From the NCBI GenBank assembly GCA_007135795.1, contig SLIE01000403.1, positions 1 to 7,129 on the forward strand: a stretch of 7,129 nt of DNA, in the 5' to 3' direction. The notes below the pieces were generated by a model. It saw nothing but the letters and a program-made list of their open reading frames with translations. It was not told the origin of the DNA and made no database searches. Positions 6,300 to 7,129 of this stretch are shown here, piece by piece (position 1 is the stretch's first letter; every line of letters starts with the position of its first letter). The stretch is from Desulfobacterales bacterium. Its GTDB lineage: Bacteria; Desulfobacterota; Desulfobacteria; Desulfobacterales; Desulfosalsimonadaceae. Both the position numbers and the translations under genes were made by a program.

Positions 6300-7129
6300 T
6301 ATTTTTCTCCGCTGGATATAAAATATTTACCGGGCATCTGCACTGCCTTGCCCATAAGTTCAAGTTTCAGCAACGTTGCTGAAAGCCCGGCCGAATCAAT
6401 ACCGGCCTTCCGGGCAAGATCATCGATGTGTACCGGATAAGGTTCAAGGAGGTAATATACATCGGATTCAGCTTGTGTCAAACCCATTGGTACAACTTTC
6501 TCGTTTCGACCAACAGAGACACCCATGCTTTGTGAAAAAACCCGCCCTTGTTCCAAGATACCGGTCAAATGTGAATATTCTTCAATAATATCATCAACAT
6601 TCTCCACCAGTTTTGCACCCTGCTTGAGGAGACTGTGCGCGCCGATGCTTTTGCAGGATTCTATACTCCCTGGAACAGCAAACACATCTCTTCCCTGTTC
6701 TGCGGCAAGCATTGCAGTTATCAGGGAACCGCTTTTTTTTGCCGCTTCCACAACGACCGTGCCCAGACTCATACCTGAAATAATCCGGTTTCGGGCGGGA
6801 AAATTATATGCGTTAGGGGGCTCTAAAGGGGGGAGCTCCGACAGTACGACCCCGGAATCAACAATATGATGATACAGTTTCGTGTTTTGCGGCGGGTATA
6901 TCACCGCAAGACCGCTGCCGAGCACGGCAGCGGTCTTGCCACCTGCGGAAAGTGCCCCCTTGTGAGCGGCAGTATCAATTCCGGCTGCCATGCCGCTTGC
7001 AACAATAAATCCTCTTGCAGCGAGATCAGCACCCAACCGCCTTGCCATTGAAACGCCATAACTGGTGGGATGTCTTGAACCGACTATTGCGATGGTCGGT
7101 GAGAGATTAAAGGCACAACCATTTGCATA
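6299..7129 (-). CDS. dprA: DNA-processing protein DprA, N-terminus cut by window edge
   Basis: DprA binds single-stranded DNA and loads RecA on it during natural transformation; homologues also occur in species not known to be competent. The frame is open to the window edge, so translation runs upstream of the internal Met at 7048. The 27 codons between there and 7129 encode IAIVGSRHPTSYGVS, the start of the Rossmann-like domain. In order follow SGMAAGID and AHKGAL, then the GSGLAVIYP loop. Next come FPARNRIISGMS and VVVEAAKKSGSLITA, and finally EQGRDVFAVPG, all family hallmarks. A C-terminal winged-helix domain (LTQAESDVYYLLEPYPVHIDDLARKAG onward; DML1-like) closes the protein. About 276 residues are visible. 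Full-length family members are usually around 360-380, so roughly 90-100 N-terminal residues, including the SAM-like domain, lie outside. The stop TAG (6301-6299) overlaps the topA GTG by one base. Confidence 0.96.
   Translation of the reverse strand, partial: YANGCAFNLSPTIAIVGSRHPTSYGVSMARRLGADLAARGFIVASGMAAGIDTAAHKGALSAGGKTAAVLGSGLAVIYPPQNTKLYHHIVDSGVVLSELPPLEPPNAYNFPARNRIISGMSLGTVVVEAAKKSGSLITAMLAAEQGRDVFAVPGSIESCKSIGAHSLLKQGAKLVENVDDIIEEYSHLTGILEQGRVFSQSMGVSVGRNEKVVPMGLTQAESDVYYLLEPYPVHIDDLARKAGIDSAGLSATLLKLELMGKAVQMPGKYFISSGEK
6300..6310 (-). promoter_or_regulatory. topA ribosome binding site inside dprA
   Basis: On the minus strand GGAGA (6310-6306) lies 7 bases (counted from GGAG) before the GTG start of topA. 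It sits within the last codons of dprA. Together with the one-base stop/start overlap it decides the unusual GTG start and points to termination-reinitiation coupling. Confidence 0.7.

Noticed and set aside
6299..7048. Treating the ATG at 7048 as the dprA start
   Set aside because: The frame stays open to the window edge, and the 27 upstream codons encode the conserved IVGSR motif, so the gene is simply truncated by the window.

Overview
The window looks like chromosomal DNA of a Desulfobacterales-type (former Deltaproteobacteria) organism. This is inferred from the moderate GC content, the dprA-topA order, a TopA with four C-terminal Cys4 zinc ribbons, a very large TPR lipoprotein-like protein, and an intergenic palindromic repeat of a style I associate with that group. 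The taxonomic call is an inference, not a database result.

Layout. Positions 1-72 hold the end of a dispersed repeat, cut by the window edge. A short promoter-like region follows. A 787-residue, probably lipid-anchored or membrane-tethered TPR protein is encoded at 171-2534 (+). Its stop codon abuts a second, roughly 150-bp copy of the repeat at 2535-2682, whose left half is inverted relative to the first copy. A third repeat end lies at 2689-2708. A perfect TATAAT, a small dyad and a possible 17-codon leader ORF then precede a two-membrane-segment, coiled-coil protein of 386 residues at 2807-3967 (+). That protein has a C-terminal domain faintly reminiscent of the RelE/ParE fold.

On the minus strand, reading in from the right edge, are dprA (6299 to beyond 7129, N-terminus missing) and topA (3975-6299). 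They overlap by one base (TAGTG) and should be co-transcribed and translationally coupled. topA converges on the 386-residue gene with only 7 bp between the stop codons.

How the genes work together. DprA loads RecA onto incoming single-stranded DNA and TopA relaxes negative supercoils; the pair is a common housekeeping arrangement. The two plus-strand genes look like envelope-associated proteins. Nothing here links them biochemically to dprA/topA. The repeat between them suggests they may be separate transcription units. I see no mobile-element transposase, CRISPR array, tRNA or rRNA. The most unusual parts are the repeat pair bracketing the TPR gene and the domain make-up of the 386-residue membrane protein.
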